In this document: positions 1 through 10,967 of the stretch, piece by piece
Numbering within the stretch: the first letter of the stretch is position 1
Layout: the number at the start of each line of letters is the position of its first letter
Source: Sphaerolaimus hirsutus
Lineage: Eukaryota; Nematoda; Chromadorea; Monhysterida; Sphaerolaimidae
DNA length: 64,000 nt
Assembly (NCBI GenBank): GCA_964036195.1
Contig: OZ038454.1
Span: 6,882,001 to 6,946,000 of the forward strand
Direction of reading: 5' to 3'
Notes under the pieces: generated by a model
Databases searched by the model: none
Told to the model about the DNA's origin: nothing
What the model saw: only the letters and a program-made list of their open reading frames with translations
Made by a program: the position numbers and the translations under genes

Positions 1-908
1 AAATTCTGCTCACTTTACGTGCAGTGGATAATTTGGCAACATATGCATGCCCACCTCCTTTGTCACAAGATGACAAAACAGTCATTTATATTGTGTACGG
101 TGAACACGCACAAGAACAATTCGCGGAACCGCTTGAATTGACCGAAATGACTGATGAGTTTTGTCACAAACTATGTCAACCAGATGTAGTCATTGGTCAA
201 GACTATTATTGGAAGTTCGACATTCGACCAACAGAAATCGAACTCCCATCTGGATTGATCATAGTCGAATCAATACTTGGATTGATGCTTGGCGGAAATG
301 CGTCATCACAGTCATTTGTCACAACACCCGACATTTCACCACATCAATTCATGGTTTCATGCAGTTCACATGCTTCATCAGCTGTTGCTGTTGGCCAAGA
401 GACATTATTTCAGTTTCACAGTCTCGAGTCAATAGGTATCACAGATGATCCATTATCACATGATGACGACATAGCTGAACAGTTAATTCTGGAATCAATT
501 ACTCTCGATCCAGAAACTGGTCGCTATAGCGTAGATTGGCCATTCAAATCAACAATTCAAGAATTACCAACCAACAATGCAGAAGCATTTCACCGCTTTC
601 TGTCACTGTTGAAACGGTTTCGAAAAGATCCCGATTTATTCGCCATATACGCGAAAGTCATCTCAGATCAACTTCACAAGGGTGTCATAGAACCCGTATA
701 TGGTTCACAAGATGGTTTGCAAGAACACATCTTACCTCACCAACCTGTCATCACACCTGGCAGATCGACAACATGTCGAATAGTGTATGATGGTTCTGCA
801 GGCAAGCCAAGTCTCAACAATTGCTTATTTCGAGGCCCAGTTCTCACACCACTGGCGCTCGGATTAATGCTTCGCTTCAGAGCCGGACTTTTGTCACAAT
901 CTGAGTAA
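1..908 (+). pseudogene. BEL/Pao pol fragment (protease-RT linker and RT N-terminus)
   Basis: The reading frame is open from the first bases of the window, so no start codon is assigned. It carries blocks colinear with element B: a GQDYYW block, LPSGL and LGLMLGG, ETGRYSV, then HILPHQPVITPG and the PSLNNC..RGP block that opens BEL/Pao RT. It stops at 906-908, just before the first catalytic aspartate block. The loss of the palm, RNase H and integrase makes this a broken gene. Its codons are full of TCACA pentamers in all three codon phases, unlike element B. Confidence 0.8.
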
Positions 909-915
909 CACAGTA

Positions 916-3348
916 ATGAACTTTCACATAGAGGAAGGTGTGGTCGCAAGTCTTGACGGAAAGAAAATTGTTTCCGAAATTCAAGATCTGTCACATTGCA
1001 ACCCACAAGCCGGCTATTGTTATGACAGCGACAATGGCGTCTCTTTATGGAATGCTACTGCTTTTAACAAGCAGTGTGCATTCCAAGAGATTGGTCAATT
1101 CGATGCGCAATATTCACAAAATCATTACATAGTGGAAAAATTGCAAGCTGCATTTTCTGTCACATGGAGATCACAACAATTTCCAAATAATGCAGAATGC
1201 GTGCCAAAAGATGCAAAATATATTGACCAGGGCTCGGCATTCATTCAATTTCTTCGATATCAACTTAAGAAATTGAAAAAACCTGAAACCGAAAAAGCTC
1301 CTCTTCATTTCAAACTCGCACCAAATCTTGATGTTGGTGTGTTTCACTTGCTCACAGCCCGTCAACAATACGAAGTTGACAAAATTGCACATCTAGAACA
1401 AAAACAATTTGGATCTATCTGGCAACAATTATGTCACATCCGTCAGACCCAGCTAGATATAATTCATGCAATTGTCACATTCAATCCTACACTTGGCTTG
1501 CGAGCATTGCTAGGACGTCAAAATCTCTATGCTGAATGGCATGGAGATATATTAATGTTCTGGGATTGTAAACCAGTCACCGCAGAAATTATTTATTTTC
1601 AACATGAATATAACAATACTTGTTATAAATTTCTGCCGGTCAAAGTCACAAATCACCCACATATTATGTTCGTTGCTCCTGGTACCAATGATCTGATCAC
1701 ACATTCACCAATAGATCATTGTCTCATGAAAGATCACAAATATTATCAATTAAATGATAATTCATGGGCCAACGAAAACGGACCAACGAATTTGCACGTC
1801 ACAAAACTCCCAATCGAATTAATTTGGGCTGGCTCGTGGAAACCATTCACACTAAATGTTTCCGGGTCACCAGGTGTAAGCATGACTGACATTGCATTCA
1901 GTATCATGGCTGCACATCATCACTTTCAAAATTTGCAACGACTCGAACAACAAGTCACACGTTCAGTCGATTATATTGCAACAAAATCCAACGATCCTAA
2001 AGCAGTGCAAGCATATATTGCTGGCATTGGCCAAGGGGTTGGTGCATATTTTGAAGGTGTAGGAAAAGAATTGGGTCACATCATTCACGGTAGTGTCACA
2101 GGTGGTGCGTCTGCATTAGACACGTTACTTACTGGGCCACTTCAAACAACTGTGAACATCATACTCATTATTATCACAATTGCTTGTATTGGGTATATTG
2201 GTTATGTTTACATGCAGTGGCGGCTCGTAACCGGCAGGGGTATGCTGCCAGACATCAAGGGCTTTTTCCGAAGAAAGGGCAGAAGGGACAGAAGCCCAAA
2301 CAAATGGGAACCCCGTCCGTTCAGCAAGGAAAAATCGGTAAGCGACGGCGACGTAACCGCCAGAAGAAACCGAAAAGCGGCTTCAACAAACCCGCTTTGT
2401 CAAATCAAACCGTCACACAATCGTCAAGTTCGTCACAGTTACCTTCAAAGTTTGTCACACCCCTCAAACGAGTATCTCCATTCAAACGGCTTTCAGGACG
2501 CTCGGTACAGCCTAGATCGGATCCCCCGGTCGGTTATAGTACCGAACGCGCCGAAGAAATCGAAATGGAGACGGGTGCGCGCCGGGTCACAAAACCTGCA
2601 CCCCCCTGCGAGTCACAACCGCAGAGCTCGTCACCAAACGCCAGACTCACAGTCACCGAGCCTGTCACAACGGAAGTCACAATGGAAGACGCGATCCCTG
2701 ACCGCGAGCCCTTGCAAAAGCGACTCAAGAGATTCGCTGGAGTCGCAGGGCTCCCAGGTGAGCAGCAATCGTCACACCAGACATTTTCCTTTATACCCCA
2801 AACTTTTCACAAATTCAATAACATCAATAAAAAACTGGTCAAATCAAAAGTTAAACGATCTAAAAAGATCCGTGACCTTCCTCAAACAAACACCTTCACA
2901 GTCCGACATAGAGCTCGGAGAGATGGAAGAAAGTCACGATCAAGATCTAGATCCCCCTCCGTACCATTTGACCAATTCAACTCAATCACTTCACAGTGTA
3001 CGACCTCATTCACAACCTCCCATGTCCCCTTGCTATCAAGCCAACCGCTTGCAGCATCGGAGCAATGGCAGCCCACCGAGCCGTCGAAGACGATCGTCGA
3101 CGAGACCGACACGCTCCGACAAGCCTTCGAGAAGCTCGCCAAGGAATCTGAGAAGCTCCCCAACTGGCCAGGCAGGACAGCGGGGGCCCCAGAAGACCAG
3201 GCGCCCGGACACGGGGAAGGCAGCCAGCCTGAGGAGGATGCCGTCGAACCCATGGACGAGCATCATGAGGAGGGCCGGGAAAATGCCGGCGTCGAAGACG
3301 CCGACGATCTGCTACCACAGGAGTGATGAGAGTATCACAGGCGTTTGA
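916..3348 (+). CDS. Envelope-like glycoprotein of element A, long basic tail
   Basis: An 810-codon frame from the first ATG after the deletion junction. The first ~400 codons match the envelope region of element B, including cysteine blocks, a W..C block and a glycine-rich stretch. A single strong hydrophobic segment follows (about 2147-2216), so the expected topology is type I with the N-terminal ectodomain part and signal peptide missing. After the membrane segment comes an unusually long (~375-residue) Arg/Ser/Pro-rich tail containing a PPPY motif at 2953-2964, a known Nedd4-binding late-domain type. Such envelopes in BEL/Pao elements are known captures from viruses. Cysteine layout could fit a chuvirus-type glycoprotein, but I cannot confirm this. 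Without a signal peptide this copy is probably non-functional. Confidence 0.65.
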   Translation: MNFHIEEGVVASLDGKKIVSEIQDLSHCNPQAGYCYDSDNGVSLWNATAFNKQCAFQEIGQFDAQYSQNHYIVEKLQAAFSVTWRSQQFPNNAECVPKDAKYIDQGSAFIQFLRYQLKKLKKPETEKAPLHFKLAPNLDVGVFHLLTARQQYEVDKIAHLEQKQFGSIWQQLCHIRQTQLDIIHAIVTFNPTLGLRALLGRQNLYAEWHGDILMFWDCKPVTAEIIYFQHEYNNTCYKFLPVKVTNHPHIMFVAPGTNDLITHSPIDHCLMKDHKYYQLNDNSWANENGPTNLHVTKLPIELIWAGSWKPFTLNVSGSPGVSMTDIAFSIMAAHHHFQNLQRLEQQVTRSVDYIATKSNDPKAVQAYIAGIGQGVGAYFEGVGKELGHIIHGSVTGGASALDTLLTGPLQTTVNIILIIITIACIGYIGYVYMQWRLVTGRGMLPDIKGFFRRKGRRDRSPNKWEPRPFSKEKSVSDGDVTARRNRKAASTNPLCQIKPSHNRQVRHSYLQSLSHPSNEYLHSNGFQDARYSLDRIPRSVIVPNAPKKSKWRRVRAGSQNLHPPASHNRRARHQTPDSQSPSLSQRKSQWKTRSLTASPCKSDSRDSLESQGSQVSSNRHTRHFPLYPKLFTNSITSIKNWSNQKLNDLKRSVTFLKQTPSQSDIELGEMEESHDQDLDPPPYHLTNSTQSLHSVRPHSQPPMSPCYQANRLQHRSNGSPPSRRRRSSTRPTRSDKPSRSSPRNLRSSPTGQAGQRGPQKTRRPDTGKAASLRRMPSNPWTSIMRRAGKMPASKTPTICYHRSDESITGV
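2184..3326 (+). other. Long ORF overlapping the element A envelope tail
   Basis: A second frame stays open for 380 codons across the region encoding the envelope tail. Its product would have a basic nuclear-signal-like cluster (KRRRRNRQKKPK), an SRSRSRSPS stretch and a very acidic C-terminus. This is the shape of a small nuclear accessory protein. However, the region is GC-rich and several minus-strand frames are also open, so chance is a real alternative. I do not assert that it is translated. Confidence 0.25.
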
Positions 3349-3431
3349 TTTTGATTTTGTTTCACATCAATTTGCCGAGATTGGCTGAGATAAAATTAAA
3401 TTAAATTTAATTTTTATTCTAGTTTCGGGAG

Positions 3432-4520
3432 TGTGTAACATTATCGTAAAATGTAAAACCTATAATATTTAAGTTAACGTCTTTTTGTTCGCTTTTATAT
3501 TTAATTAATTCAACTTATCAAGATTTCATTCTTATTTACATTCCAATTTTAACATCTTCACATTCGTCATTTAATATCTCAAGCGAAGTTGTTTACAACG
3601 TGCGCTTCAATTCGCTCACATATTTAGATCTTAGTCATTGCTCACATTCCGCCACATTTCCTTGACAAGCAGCACGCATATACGCCGTCATATTTATGTT
3701 AAGCGGCGGGCCCGCCCCGAGTGGGGGGCCGGGCCCGCGCGCCATTTCAAATGCTGTCTGGCTTGTCTCACATTTTCACTATCTTGCCAGTTTAGCTCGC
3801 TTTTCATCGGAGAAGCGAGCGGGCAAGGATTGAACTTTCACAATTGGAAATGTTGGGTAAAAATCGGAGATTAGAGCCGACCGATTGGCGCCAAGTCAAT
3901 CGCCATCGGTCTGGCCCTTAAAAGCCGATTTCACAGCTAAAATCGGCAGTGTTTGCAACCTCGTCAACTTCACACGAATCTCTTCCTAGGATCTAAATAA
4001 GCGCCGTAGTCACTTTATTAAGTCGCTTGTTTTTGGTGCTAAGTTTAACTCTTGGTGCTTTAAGTCACCTCAGTGCTTTATTTCACACCAGCGCTGTTTG
4101 AGGTGCCTGTTCTCACAACCGCGCCACTTAATTGTCGTAATTAAGTGCCTTCTTTAAATTGCCTTATTTCTCCGGTAACTAGAGCTTCTCTTACGTTTTA
4201 ATTAAGTAATTAATTTAGTTGTAAATTAATTCCTTTGTTTACGTATATTTTTATATATATTTTATTTACACTTATTTCTTTGTATTTAATTGTCTAAATA
4301 AAAACGTTCGTCAAAACCTTTGGTAAACAATCTAAATTTGCTTCACACTAACTCACGTCAATTCACTTCAACTCAACTAATCACATTTGATAAAATAACG
4401 GAACGTCAACTAGAGACGACGCTTCACGTCAACTTTCATACGTTCACATTTGTCCTCTTCCTCGGTTAGGAATAGGAGCTGGTTCACAAGTCATTTCAAC
4501 AAGTTCCGTATTATTTTACA
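3432..4520 (+). repeat. Probable 3' LTR of element A
   Basis: The start is placed at TGTGTAAC because it follows CGGGAG, just as the LTR of element B starts TGTGCTG after CCGGAG. The region holds an AT-rich TATA-like stretch near 4243-4262 and AATAAA at 4297-4302. TCACA enrichment continues through it and stops near 4490. The 3' boundary (ACA or CA near 4520-4531) is uncertain because the 5' LTR is not in the window. Confidence 0.5.
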
Positions 4521-4604
4521 TGTGTCACCATCAGAAAAATGGTAAAGCATATTGTCTTTCTATAAATGCTTCAATGATGATATGAAGTGTGAAATAGTTA
4601 ATTT

Positions 4605-4770
4605 TGTCGTTGGCGCTATTTTAGCGCCTGGCGCCAGTGTTTCTGGCGCCCTTTGGCGCCCGACGCCATTTTTTCAGATGGCGCCATGGCGCCATTGGCC
4701 CCTGGCGCCATTTTCTGTGGCGCCCTTTGGCGCCCGGCGCCATATTTTTGAGCGCTTTTCCATCACTAAT
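4605..4770. repeat. GCGCC-rich MITE, degraded copy
   Basis: A run of alternating GGCGCC and GGCGCCA words ending in a CATCACTA-like terminus. It matches the better-preserved family members in the transporter introns (termini TAGTGATGT / ACATCACTA). Ends and target duplication are not clear here. Confidence 0.5.
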
Positions 4771-4831
4771 TATTCTACAGAAACATAGCAAAAACGCAGC
4801 CCGATTGAATGTGGCTTTTATTTGGTGAGAC

Positions 4832-5252
4832 TACCGTATTACTTCGTATTACCCCCACTAGAATTAACCCCCCTCGAGTTAACCCCCCCCCCCCCTCAAA
4901 ATGGGCTGGGGAAATAATACCCCCCTCTAAATACCCCCGTCTCCGGAATGATGTAGGTCATGTATGCAATGTACATGACGTAGTTATTACTGCTAATTTG
5001 CATTGCAGCTACACATTTGTTTGTAAATAGTAGCTATCTACGTTTTTATGTCCAAATACCTATATCCTGTTTGGACACATTTATTACCTGTTTTTGGTAC
5101 GCAAATGCCTACTATTTACTACGATCCTTAGAAAAATTTCTGACGAAATAATACCCCCCCCCCCCCCCTCGAATAATCCCCTTCGAATTAACCATCAAAT
5201 TTTGCTGGCGAAATAATAAACCTCCGTGGGGGTATTTCGAGGTAATACGGTA
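4832..5252. repeat. TA-flanked G-run foldback element
   Basis: Left end TACCGTATTACTTCG and right end CGAGGTAATACGGTA are inverted repeats flanked by TA. The subterminal parts repeat AATTAACCCCCC-type words with poly-C runs. The centre has a short inverted region around ATGTACATGACGT. Tc1/mariner-like by the TA duplication; no transposase. Confidence 0.65.
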
Positions 5253-8200
5253 ATTGACATTGAACCTTATCGCGTCTTTAGACTTAGGAATCGGGGTCCA
5301 AAAAATATAAAATGGCTGCCGCTGCAAACTGATTTTATATGCAAACTGATATTTTACCATCACCTGGAATCATTTGGTAAATAAAGAAGATCCTTTAGAA
5401 GTGCACTATTAAATATTGACTTCTAAACAAATCTTATGAACAAATGAACAATTCAAAAGTGTTACTAAACCGTTATCGTATCTTTTCTAATCCTTTAAGA
5501 ATTCCTGACAATTTGAGATTACAGTTTGCATGTGCAACTTAGTTTATAGGGGCAGCTAAAACATTGGCTAAAAAGTGTCTAATGTCTGAAAGTCTGGAAA
5601 AAATGTCTAAAAGTGCTTCTTTCTAATATTACAAATGGCTTTTCGAATTTCGAAATTTCGAATTTTTCCATAAACAATTTTCGAATATTCTATGTTTTTA
5701 CAATATTCTATAATTTCGATTTTTTACGACCATTTTCTTTTGAACAAGTCCTAAAAATGTTTTTTTTATCATCGTTAGTTATCACTTCTGCACTGTTTTA
5801 GTTGTTTATGGGTGGCGCTGTAATCTTAAAATTAACAGACATTTTCACCCCTACTGCATGGTGTTCAATCCCATCCAAGTAAAGCCAATAATTCAAATAT
5901 CATTAATGTCAGATTACACAGAAATTTGCAAACACATTTGCCTTTCAAAACACCATTAATTCTACTATGGCACACGTTTGTCAAGAGCACACGCATTGTG
6001 CAGATTAGTGCAAGGCCGATATGTGTACTAGTTCATGGACAAAAGCCATTTCTACAACTAGGGTAGTTACCCAGCCCATTGCTAAAAGTGTTTAAATGTT
6101 TAAGTGTTTTTTGAAGTTTTGAATTGTTTTTCTACATTTTGTTTATGCATTTTCAACCAAAAATACTAGAAAATGTTTGTAAACATTCTTTGCATTGCTG
6201 GATATTTGAAATTTCCAAAGAAAAAAACTATTTTTTTAAAGTTTTTGTCTAGTGGTGAGAAAAATAAAAAATTGAAAAATGTTTTAAAATTTGAGAACTT
6301 GTTGTGATAATTTCATTAACTGTGACTAGTGCTGGAATGGTGACACAACAAGTGATTGGTACTCATTTTCAAGGCGCTCACTTGTATGGTGGGGTGGCAC
6401 CTGGCACCCAAATTTGGACTTTCATCTGACCACCCAGTGTCAAGTTATTCAAAATCAAATGTGTTGATCTAAATTGCGACACCCTGTAGTACTAGACATA
6501 AGAAGTGTTTTGACACTGTTTCCTTTGGCATAGACCCAGCCAGGCCTGGCGCCTTTACATCATTTTGCTTGAACACTCTCAATATGTTGTGATATTCACA
6601 AGATGCCGCATGCAGAAGACTAGTTCAATCCCAATTCAATTATAAATTGTACAGATGTGCATTGGCTTCTATTGGCTCAATCTGTTTGGGTGTGATAGCC
6701 GCAGACTACATATATGGGTTGAAATGCACTTTAATGGAAATTGCTGTGTGTTTGTGTATGAAATCAAATGATGTTTATTCAACTGAATTTGCTATGAACT
6801 TGACTTGCACCTTGGTTAACTAGTTTGATCACAGCCGTTGAAATCGTTTGAGTTTTGTGCTCCATGTGTTTTTATTTTTACAAACACTTGCATTTGGGTT
6901 TGCAAAGTGCATTTTATTTGGAAGAGCAGCAGCTCTTCTGTTTTGTATTTTTCTGTTTCTCCTTTTCTTGAATCCCCCAAATGCTGAACATGTTTCTGTG
7001 TTTCAATGATCCTCGATCTTTCCCGATTTTGCAGTTTTCTGTAATTTCTGTGTTTTTGCGTACACAAAAAGCAGAACAAATTTTAACTTTGTGTTTCATA
7101 AGTGTTTTTAACATAAGTGTGTTTTGAGCAAAAGTGGGTTATAGTACCTCAGCTCGATATCCAATTTTTCCATCCAACTGAAGGTACAATTGTTCTGGAT
7201 ACACGAAATTTATGAGCAGCGAAAATGTTATGCAAATAGACATAAACCACACAGGTTGATTGGCCGCATTTGATATGACAAAATTGGTTAGAACACCTGT
7301 CATTTTGCATTTCATCAGTCATCAGTCAGTCATAGTTGGGTGGTTGGCCTTGCAGCAAAGTTGTCAAAAATTTATTCATTTTTAAATAAAAGGTACGTAT
7401 TATACCTATTTTATACTCGGCAGACATGATACTCTACCAATCGCTAATATTTATGTACCGTTTTTATCACAATCAAATATCTAATTCAAACGGAAAACTT
7501 TTAGGACCGACCTTTGACAAAAAAATAAGAAAGCAATATATTTGTCTGTATACCACCCGACCCTACTACATTCAAGTATAAATATGTTGCGTTCTCAGAG
7601 CCAGAAATATCGCTATTTATCTTCAGCAGAACTTATAGCAATCTATTTCACTGTGCGTTGAAACGTTTCGTATATGGCCTTTAGATTCAGGAAATTTCGT
7701 ACTGCATGTGCATAAAACAATGTCCAATTGATCCCTAACAACAGCGATGTTTCAAGCTGCTTTTTTAAATATAAAATACATTTTTATGCATCATTGGGAC
7801 CTTTTTCTGTGATGATAAGTTGGGATTATGATTACCGGAATGAGTTGGACAAAAAAATTATGTCTAGCACCGATGGAGTGTTTCCTCGGGCAAAATGTAG
7901 GGCATAAAGTCCCCCGAGTGTACACACGAATAGTTTTTCTCACCAGAATTGCTTTTTACATTTTGTTATGGATCATGTTTTTATCACTTTTATGTGTTCT
8001 TGTGTAAAATTTTACAAAATTTGTCTCGCCTTTATGTGTTTTCTGTAGCAGAATAGATTTAACGTATTTTTGGGTAAGAAATTTTACTTAGCATTACTGT
8101 TGGTTCATCAGTGGCAAAATTTTGTTTTTAAAAAGTGTTGTAAACTTTTAAAAATATAACATATTCACAGACTTTCTTTTTTAACAATTTTTTTAACAAA

Positions 8201-9190
8201 TTCTTTTAACAACTCTGCTCGCGGGAATGTACGATTATCCTCATTTTGTGCGTGCATGCACTCAATATGTGCACTCAACCAGAACAATAAAACCAGACAA
8301 AATAAAGTACATCTCTGCTGCACAATGCTAACATGTTATCTGTGCATTTAAATATGTACAGGGGTGCATGGTTATTATTTTTACCTGCGCACATGTTCAC
8401 AGATTACTACAATATACATAGTCAACACTGTTGTTAAAATGTATTTTACAATCAACTGAATACTAACAATTTTTCCCTATTCTTTCAAATTTTTGATGAA
8501 TTTGAAACTAAACTACATATCAGGGTATATAAAGATTTTCTATGTCAAGTGTTTTACTTAAATTTTATTATTTATAAAATTCCCTATATCCTGTGATTTC
8601 AAATACTTTTATATGTATCATCATGTACAAATTGTTCACATTTTCCAAAATATTAATATTGCAACTACTTGGCTTATGTAACACTCAACTGAAGTTGTAG
8701 CCAGCCACTTGAAATTTAATTATTATATTTACCAACATAACTATGTACTAGCAAAATTGTGTATGCTTGCTTTTATATGCCCATGTTTTCAAAGTATTGA
8801 TGCAGCATTTTCAGCTCTCACATTCCCACTTTCAGTTTAAGGACAGGTTGGACATCTTCTCAGCACTAAGAGGAGTAGGATCCCAAATAAGCCAATTTGT
8901 TCTTTTTCAAAATGACATTTAAAATTCAAAATGTAGCAATGGTATTTTAGCAAAAAGCTCACCATGTGCCACATTTTTATCCATTCTACTTTTTATTTGT
9001 ATTTTACTAATTATAAACCACACCTCATATTCCATTTAAATAGGTAAATAGTGTTAGAGTTTTTTGAGCATCCCTTTTACACTGGACTGTGGATGGGGTA
9101 AAATTCAGGTACTCAAAAAAGGGGCACTGTAGTCAGTGGCAATTTTTTCAGTGGGAGTGGAAACTCAAAAGTGTCGCTGCAAATCATACA
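5253..9190. other. Intergenic, AT-rich, nothing recognised
   Basis: I see no convincing exon with splice sites, no RNA gene and no well-bounded repeat here. Short open frames are low-complexity A/T stretches. Confidence 0.5.
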
Positions 9191-9310
9191 TACCGTATTT
9201 CTTCTAATAGAAGAGCGCCGTTCTATTTTTTCGTCAACTTTTTTACCTGCTGCTCTATTGGATGTGCTGTTCTATTGGAGGTATGCCGTTCTAATAGAAG
9301 AAATACGGTA
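9191..9310. repeat. Short TA-flanked foldback element
   Basis: TACCGTATTTCTTCTAATAG at the left and its inverse at the right, about 120 bp in all, with TTCTATTGGA-type internal repeats. Termini match the CCGTATT foldback family, while the inner motif differs. Confidence 0.65.
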
Positions 9311-9362
9311 ACCTGTGTCAAATGGGACTTTTCCTATCGATGGTAGGGTTCTCATCAACAAC

Positions 9363-9472
9363 TACCGTATTTCCTCGAAATACCCCCCGGGGGTTGATTG
9401 TTTCATAGTGGTCCCGAGAGGGGGGGGGGGGTTAAACGAGGGGGGGGGGGGGTATTTCGAGGAAATACGGTA
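9363..9472. repeat. TA-flanked G-run foldback, compact palindrome
   Basis: TACCGTATTTCCTCGAAATA at the left and its inverse at the right enclose two runs of 10 or more G. This is the shortest complete member of the family in the window. Confidence 0.7.
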
Positions 9473-9830
9473 GGTAAATATTTATCAGGCATTCGCATCA
9501 CACGAGAAGATATGGGACCAAATGGCAACAAAAATGTCAATTTCGACAACTAGACACCATTTTATGGCGCCAGCGCCATGGCACCAGACATGGGACCAGT
9601 TGCAAAAAGACACATTCCCTTCTATTTTCGGAATGAGTTCAGTCAGCTGTATATAAATAATAACTAATATTTAGCTAGAATACTTCTGTCAATTGTTTCA
9701 AACGACATAAGACATATGTTTTGGCTAAAATATTTAAATTTCCTGATGAAACTGGTATTCTGATGCCATTCGTGGTGTTCCGAAGCGTAGGCAAGATACT
9801 GCTGAATAAAAATACTTGATGTTCACGGTG

Positions 9831-9935
9831 TACCGTATTTGCTTGAATAATTCCCCCTCTTGAATAATTCCCAATCCCAATCCTGTAAGACGAGTGAGGA
9901 AAAAGTAATTCCTCCCTCGAATAATTCCCCACTGA
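9831..9935. repeat. CCGTATT foldback fragment
   Basis: Has the left terminus TACCGTATTTGCTTG and repeated TTGAATAATTCCCC words, but no matching right terminus. A truncated member. Confidence 0.5.
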
Positions 9936-10030
9936 CCACATAAGATCAAATTATAATGCCCGATTTGAACAAAGATGGCATGATATCGTGTTAATAAAGC
10001 GTGAGATGTTTTTCACGTATATATCACGTA

Positions 10031-10967
10031 CAGGGTTGGTTTTATAAAAATTCATTTTAGTAAAATTGTATAAAAATTGTATAAAAATTGTATAAAAATT
10101 TTATTTTTTTATATTTTATTCTTGTTTCATTTTATTTTATTTTATTCCCAAAAGTCATTAATAAAATAAAATGACATCATTTTACAAAAACTTTACAACA
10201 ATTTTACAAAAAATCGAAATCATGCATGCAAGGCCAGAATAATGTTAAGATTAGACCTGTACATGAGAAACCTGTGACAAATTTTTCCATTACTTTTCAA
10301 AAGTTGCATGCAGTAGGTATTGTTAGCTAGCTGCAAGTGTAGTTACAATTATTGTCAGTAGGACTACTGGAGTGTGCTGGGCACATTTGTAAAATGTCAT
10401 GCAAAGTGTCAATTGTCATGCAAAATATCATGTGTCATGTCAAATTTCAAGCAAAGTGGCAATTGTCATGACAAATGTCATGCAAAGTGTAAATTGTGTA
10501 TCCGTATCTTGTGTTTTTGTATCCATGGTGTGTCTTGTATCCAAATCTTATGTTTTTGTTTCCAAATGTTCCCAAAAGATTTGGATTCAACCACAACATA
10601 ATTTGGATACAAAACATAAGATTTAAAAATAAAACATAAGATTTGGATACAATTTGCTTGACAATTGAAAATTTAGTTTATATTTGTCATGCCAATTGAC
10701 ACTTTCCATGACATTTTACATGACATTTCACACTTTCCAAACTTTGGGACTGCTCCCAGATTTATGAATAAACAGGTAGAGACTCAAGCAATGAGATAAA
10801 ATTTTACAAAAATATGAATTTTTATACAATTTTACAAAAATTCAAATTTTTATACAATTTTTATTTTTATTCTAAAATTTTCCATGTTATTTTATTTTAT
10901 TTTATTCTTAAATTTTCCATTTTATTTTTATTTTATTTTTATTTTTTCCGTGATTTTGCCAACCCTG
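10031..10967. mobile_element. hAT-like MITE, CAGGGTTGG family, copy 1
   Basis: Ends CAGGGTTGG / CCAACCCTG with a perfect 8-bp target duplication ATCACGTA. Subterminal blocks repeat TATAAAAATT/TTTTATTTTA words. The core has many CAATTGTCATG(C/A)CAAA-type repeats and an inverted pair of GTATCCAAATCTTATG. No transposase. The second copy is at 44580-45548. Confidence 0.85.

Larger units (their letters stand above)
1..4520 (+). mobile_element. BEL/Pao retroelement A, internally deleted, 3' part
   Basis: The order is truncated pol, envelope-like gene, then a probable 3' LTR. The pol part matches element B further along this window from the protease/RT linker to the start of the RT palm. It then breaks off and env begins about 15 bases later. 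Compared with element B, about 3.9 kb is missing: RT catalytic core, RNase H, integrase and the envelope N-terminus with its signal peptide. The 5' end lies outside the window. The 3' limit is estimated from where TCACA enrichment stops and from a possible LTR end; I found no target duplication. This copy cannot be autonomous. Confidence 0.8.

Noticed and set aside
2534..3318. Long minus-strand open frames over the envelope tail
   Set aside because: GC-rich low-stop composition opens several frames on both strands; no start context or homology.
4895..5165. Long homopolymer C and G runs as assembly errors
   Set aside because: They recur at matching positions of bounded foldback elements, so they are family features, though exact lengths may be wrong.
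10374..10601. Repeated GTCATGCAAAGTGTCAATT words resembling a CRISPR-like or satellite array
   Set aside because: Irregular spacing, inside a MITE core present twice in the window, and the organism is a eukaryote.
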